Part shown: positions 61,401 through 64,000 of the stretch, piece by piece
How the letters are laid out: each line of letters begins with the position of its first letter
Position numbering within the stretch: the first letter of the stretch is position 1
Assembly: GCF_041902845.1 (NCBI RefSeq)
Contig: NZ_CP159486.1
Location: 930,001-994,000 of the forward strand
DNA from: Limibacterium fermenti
GTDB taxonomy: Bacteria > Bacteroidota > Bacteroidia > Bacteroidales > Dysgonomonadaceae
Reading direction: 5' to 3'
DNA: 64,000 nt
Program-made: the position numbers and the translations under genes
Notes under the pieces: model-generated
Database searches by the model: none
Told to the model about the DNA's origin: nothing
Seen by the model: only the letters and a program-made list of their open reading frames with translations

Positions 61401-64000
61401 TTAAAATGTTACGTTCAATCCAAATAAAATAGTTCTCGGAGTAGGATAAAAACCTAAATCAATTCCCGAACCAAAACTGCTTCCGCCACTATAACCTATT
61501 TCTGGATCCATCCCCGAATATTTCGTAAACGTATAAAGATTTTGAACGGAAAAATATAAATGGAGTCGACTCAAATAATCTTTTTTTAGCAATTTACTAA
61601 AATCATACCCTACCGTTATGCTTGAAATTCTGAAATAATCTCCATCTTCAATGTATAGGTCGGAAATATTGGAAAAGTTTTTCGAGGATGCCGTAGACAA
61701 CTTTGGAAGTCTGTTTGATGTTCCTTCTCCGTACCAACGGCCGAAAATTTCTGTTGTGAAATTATGCGTCGGGAAAATAGCAAAATCGCGATATGAGCGT
61801 ATTATTTGGTTTCCTGCCACTCCGTTAGCGACAAGAGAAAAATCAAATCCTTTATAATCCGCTCCGAGGCTTAATCCGAAAGTTAGATTTGGATTAGGAT
61901 CTCCTATCATTACTTTATCATTATCATCAATAATATTATCGTCATTCATATTTACAAAACGAACATCGCCAGGTGTTGCTTCAGGTTGAATCAATTCTCC
62001 TTTTGAGTTAACATAAGCCGCTACTTCTGCTTCATTCTGAAAAATGCCATTGGTACGATATCCCCAAAAATATCCGATAGGGAATCCTTCTTCGGCTCTA
62101 TATATCTCGCTGGTAAGGTCGGCTAAGACATTCGGTAGGCCATGAATAATTTTTTCATGATTTGCAATTCTTGTCACTTTATTTTTATTTTGTGATAAGT
62201 TTGCACTTACTTGATAATTAAAATCATTTATATTGCTTTTCCAATTAAGGGCAACTTCAAAACCTCTGTTTCGGACGTCTCCGCCATTAATATATGGCGC
62301 TCCAGTACCATAACTTGCAAGTGTCGGCGCGGCAACCAGCCAATTTTTTGTCATTTTATCATACCAATCAAAATTAAGAGCTAATTTATCGTTAAATAGG
62401 TATGAGTCGAAACCAATGTTCAATTGTTCGGAAGTTTCCCATGTTACATCAGGATTAGGAAGAATATTTGGATATGCTCCAATTAATTTTTCTTTTTTAT
62501 CGATTCCATAATAGTCTGCACCAGTTAAACTAATAGTCGACAGATATTGGAAAGGTGATATGTTCTGATTACCGTTTTGCCCCCAACTTGCCCGGAGTTT
62601 AAAAAAAGAAATGGTCTTTTCCAGCTCTTTCCAAAATGATTCGTTTGAGATGACCCATCCGGTGGCAATTGAAGGGAAATATCCCCAGCGTTTTCCTTGG
62701 GCAAATTTTGAAGAACCGTCGGCTCTCATTACAACAGTGAGCAAATACTTTTCAAAATAGTCATAATTGATCCTTCCGAAATAGGATAACAATTTATTAT
62801 CTCCCCACGGATAACTTCCCAGTTTTGTTTTGGCGGGATCGATTAATTTTGAATTATCGAGCCAAGCATGTTCAAGATCATTGAAAACGCTGTTGATATT
62901 TGTTCCATTAAGAGTTTCACCTATATTACTTTTTTGAATGGTATTCCCTGCCAATATATCGAATTTGTGTCCGGTTTCTCCGATTTTTAAGAAATAATTA
63001 ATTGTATTCTCAAAATTATATCCTAACCCTTTAGACATATTATGGGTTGTGGTGCTATTTTCGCTGAAATGACGTTCACTAAGGTTGTATTTTGGAGTAT
63101 AACTTCTATAGGAATTGTCTGAAAAATCGTACCCGAAAGTACTTCGAATCGTAAGATTTTTAATGGGTTGTAAATCAATATGAATATTTCCGATTAACTT
63201 GTGGCTTACAGACGTATTATTTCCATGAGTGTATACCATGATTGCAACAGGGTTAGGCACACGTATATCCCATGGTATAGCAAAATGATACTCACCTTTT
63301 TCATCAAAAACAGGCATAAAAGGTGAAGCGCATAATGTGTTGCGGATAGAATTGGAGTACATGCCTCCGGTTGCAATTCCCGATCTGTCGATATAACTGT
63401 ACGACAGATTTTCACCTATTTTTAGGATAGCTCGATCTTTATTTTCAATAATTTTGTATTCGGTATTCAACCTGAAATTATATCTATCGTAGGTAGAGGC
63501 TACAGGTTTTCCAAGTATTCCATTTTGGGAAGTAACTGAAAATCCCATTGAATAGCGAGATTTATCCGTGCCTCCGTTGATACTTAAAGCATGATTCTGT
63601 ATTGGCGCATTTTTCTCCAGTATTTCATGAAACCAGTCTGTTCCTTTATTTTTCCCACTCTCTATTTCGGTCCAATTGGGCACTAACGATTTAAGGTCGT
63701 ACGGTTCTAGACCATCGTTAAGTCTGGCTTCATTCATCATTGTCGCATATTCCTGAGCATTTAGGGTCGGTAGTTTTTTATAAAGGTTTTGCACTCCGTA
63801 ATATCCGTCATACGAAATTGTGGGCTTTGATTCGTAATTACCTGTTTTTGTGGTGACGAGTATTACTCCGTTTGCCGCACGAGAACCATAGATTGCTGAA
63901 GAGGCTGCATCTTTTAAAATATCAACTGATTCGATATCAGATGGATTTAAATAATCAATATTACTTACAGGTACACCATCCACAATGAATAGAGGAGACG
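61401..64000 (-). CDS. susC: SusC/RagA TonB-dependent receptor (N-terminus beyond window)
   Basis: The frame is open to the window end, so the first part (signal, carboxypeptidase-like domain, TonB box) is missing. The plug begins PLFIVDGVPVSNIDYLNPSD, then IESVDILKDAASSAIYGSRA, ANGVILVTTKTG, the classic SusC plug signature; the barrel follows and ends in RTILFGLNVTF. It imports the glycan across the outer membrane with SusD. Upstream control genes are outside the window. Confidence 0.95.
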   Translation of the reverse strand, partial: SPLFIVDGVPVSNIDYLNPSDIESVDILKDAASSAIYGSRAANGVILVTTKTGNYESKPTISYDGYYGVQNLYKKLPTLNAQEYATMMNEARLNDGLEPYDLKSLVPNWTEIESGKNKGTDWFHEILEKNAPIQNHALSINGGTDKSRYSMGFSVTSQNGILGKPVASTYDRYNFRLNTEYKIIENKDRAILKIGENLSYSYIDRSGIATGGMYSNSIRNTLCASPFMPVFDEKGEYHFAIPWDIRVPNPVAIMVYTHGNNTSVSHKLIGNIHIDLQPIKNLTIRSTFGYDFSDNSYRSYTPKYNLSERHFSENSTTTHNMSKGLGYNFENTINYFLKIGETGHKFDILAGNTIQKSNIGETLNGTNINSVFNDLEHAWLDNSKLIDPAKTKLGSYPWGDNKLLSYFGRINYDYFEKYLLTVVMRADGSSKFAQGKRWGYFPSIATGWVISNESFWKELEKTISFFKLRASWGQNGNQNISPFQYLSTISLTGADYYGIDKKEKLIGAYPNILPNPDVTWETSEQLNIGFDSYLFNDKLALNFDWYDKMTKNWLVAAPTLASYGTGAPYINGGDVRNRGFEVALNWKSNINDFNYQVSANLSQNKNKVTRIANHEKIIHGLPNVLADLTSEIYRAEEGFPIGYFWGYRTNGIFQNEAEVAAYVNSKGELIQPEATPGDVRFVNMNDDNIIDDNDKVMIGDPNPNLTFGLSLGADYKGFDFSLVANGVAGNQIIRSYRDFAIFPTHNFTTEIFGRWYGEGTSNRLPKLSTASSKNFSNISDLYIEDGDYFRISSITVGYDFSKLLKKDYLSRLHLYFSVQNLYTFTKYSGMDPEIGYSGGSSFGSGIDLGFYPTPRTILFGLNVTF

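Overview
The window looks like a chromosomal segment of a Bacteroidota bacterium, most likely order Bacteroidales. The evidence is a SusC/SusD polysaccharide-utilization locus, a fimbrillin-type lipoprotein, TamB/TamL, a DUF2027-Smr protein, many lipoproteins with short lipoboxes, and several promoters of the Bacteroidota form TTTG-N19/20-TAnnTTTG in place of sigma70-like boxes. I cannot name genus or species from sequence alone.

Layout. 1-10 kb: a partial lipoprotein gene and smr-DUF2027 on the minus strand, then queA and the envelope-assembly pair tamB-tamL on the plus strand. 10-11.7 kb: an accessory scar holding a palindromic element, a decayed RelE/HigB-type toxin with a frameshifted antitoxin, a second copy of the tamL 3' end, an in-frame HicA-HicB chimera and tRNA-Gln. 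11.7-17.2 kb: a Cas4-like nuclease/SF1 helicase, dgkA and an IS110-family insertion sequence. 17.5-24.5 kb: a surface-polysaccharide or LPS glycosyltransferase cluster (GT2, WbsX-like, GT4, two tandem GT2s, GT9, DUF4254). 24.5-27.3 kb: nfnA-nfnB (NADH-dependent ferredoxin:NADP+ oxidoreductase) and a DUF2007 protein. 27.4-42.3 kb: the information-processing block rpsU-xerC-hpf, tRNA-Thr/Tyr/Gly/Thr, tuf, tRNA-Trp, secE, nusG, rplK, rplA, rplJ, rplL, rpoB, rpoC, with a strong promoter before the tRNAs and an attenuator-like hairpin between rplL and rpoB.

42.3-47.2 kb is a second accessory region: relE-like (nonsense-interrupted) with an intact antitoxin, a secreted protein of unknown function, a frameshifted Rpn-family nuclease, a helical hypothetical protein, an open frame built from about 22 heptapeptide/21-bp repeats, palindromic elements, period-7 repeats, a zinc-ribbon membrane protein, and a rod-shaped RNA candidate (6S-like) on the minus strand. 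47.3-49.6 kb is ahpC-ahpF. 49.6-52.6 kb is an insertion between two copies of the ahpF 3' end plus terminator, carrying a fimbrillin-like lipoprotein, group II intron debris, a frameshifted hicA and an intact hicB. 52.6-64 kb is a minus-strand polysaccharide-utilization locus: creatininase-like amidohydrolase, SIS protein, MFS transporter, ROK kinase, secreted GH42-like glycosidase, surface lipoprotein, SusD and SusC (cut by the window end).

The most notable pattern is that two unrelated housekeeping operons (tamB-tamL and ahpC-ahpF) are each followed by an insertion bounded by a duplicate of the host gene's 3' end and containing toxin-antitoxin genes. In all four toxin-antitoxin loci seen, the toxin reading frame is damaged or fused. 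Homopolymer frameshifts recur in accessory genes and could be real decay, slippage switches or sequencing errors. Sequence alone cannot separate these.
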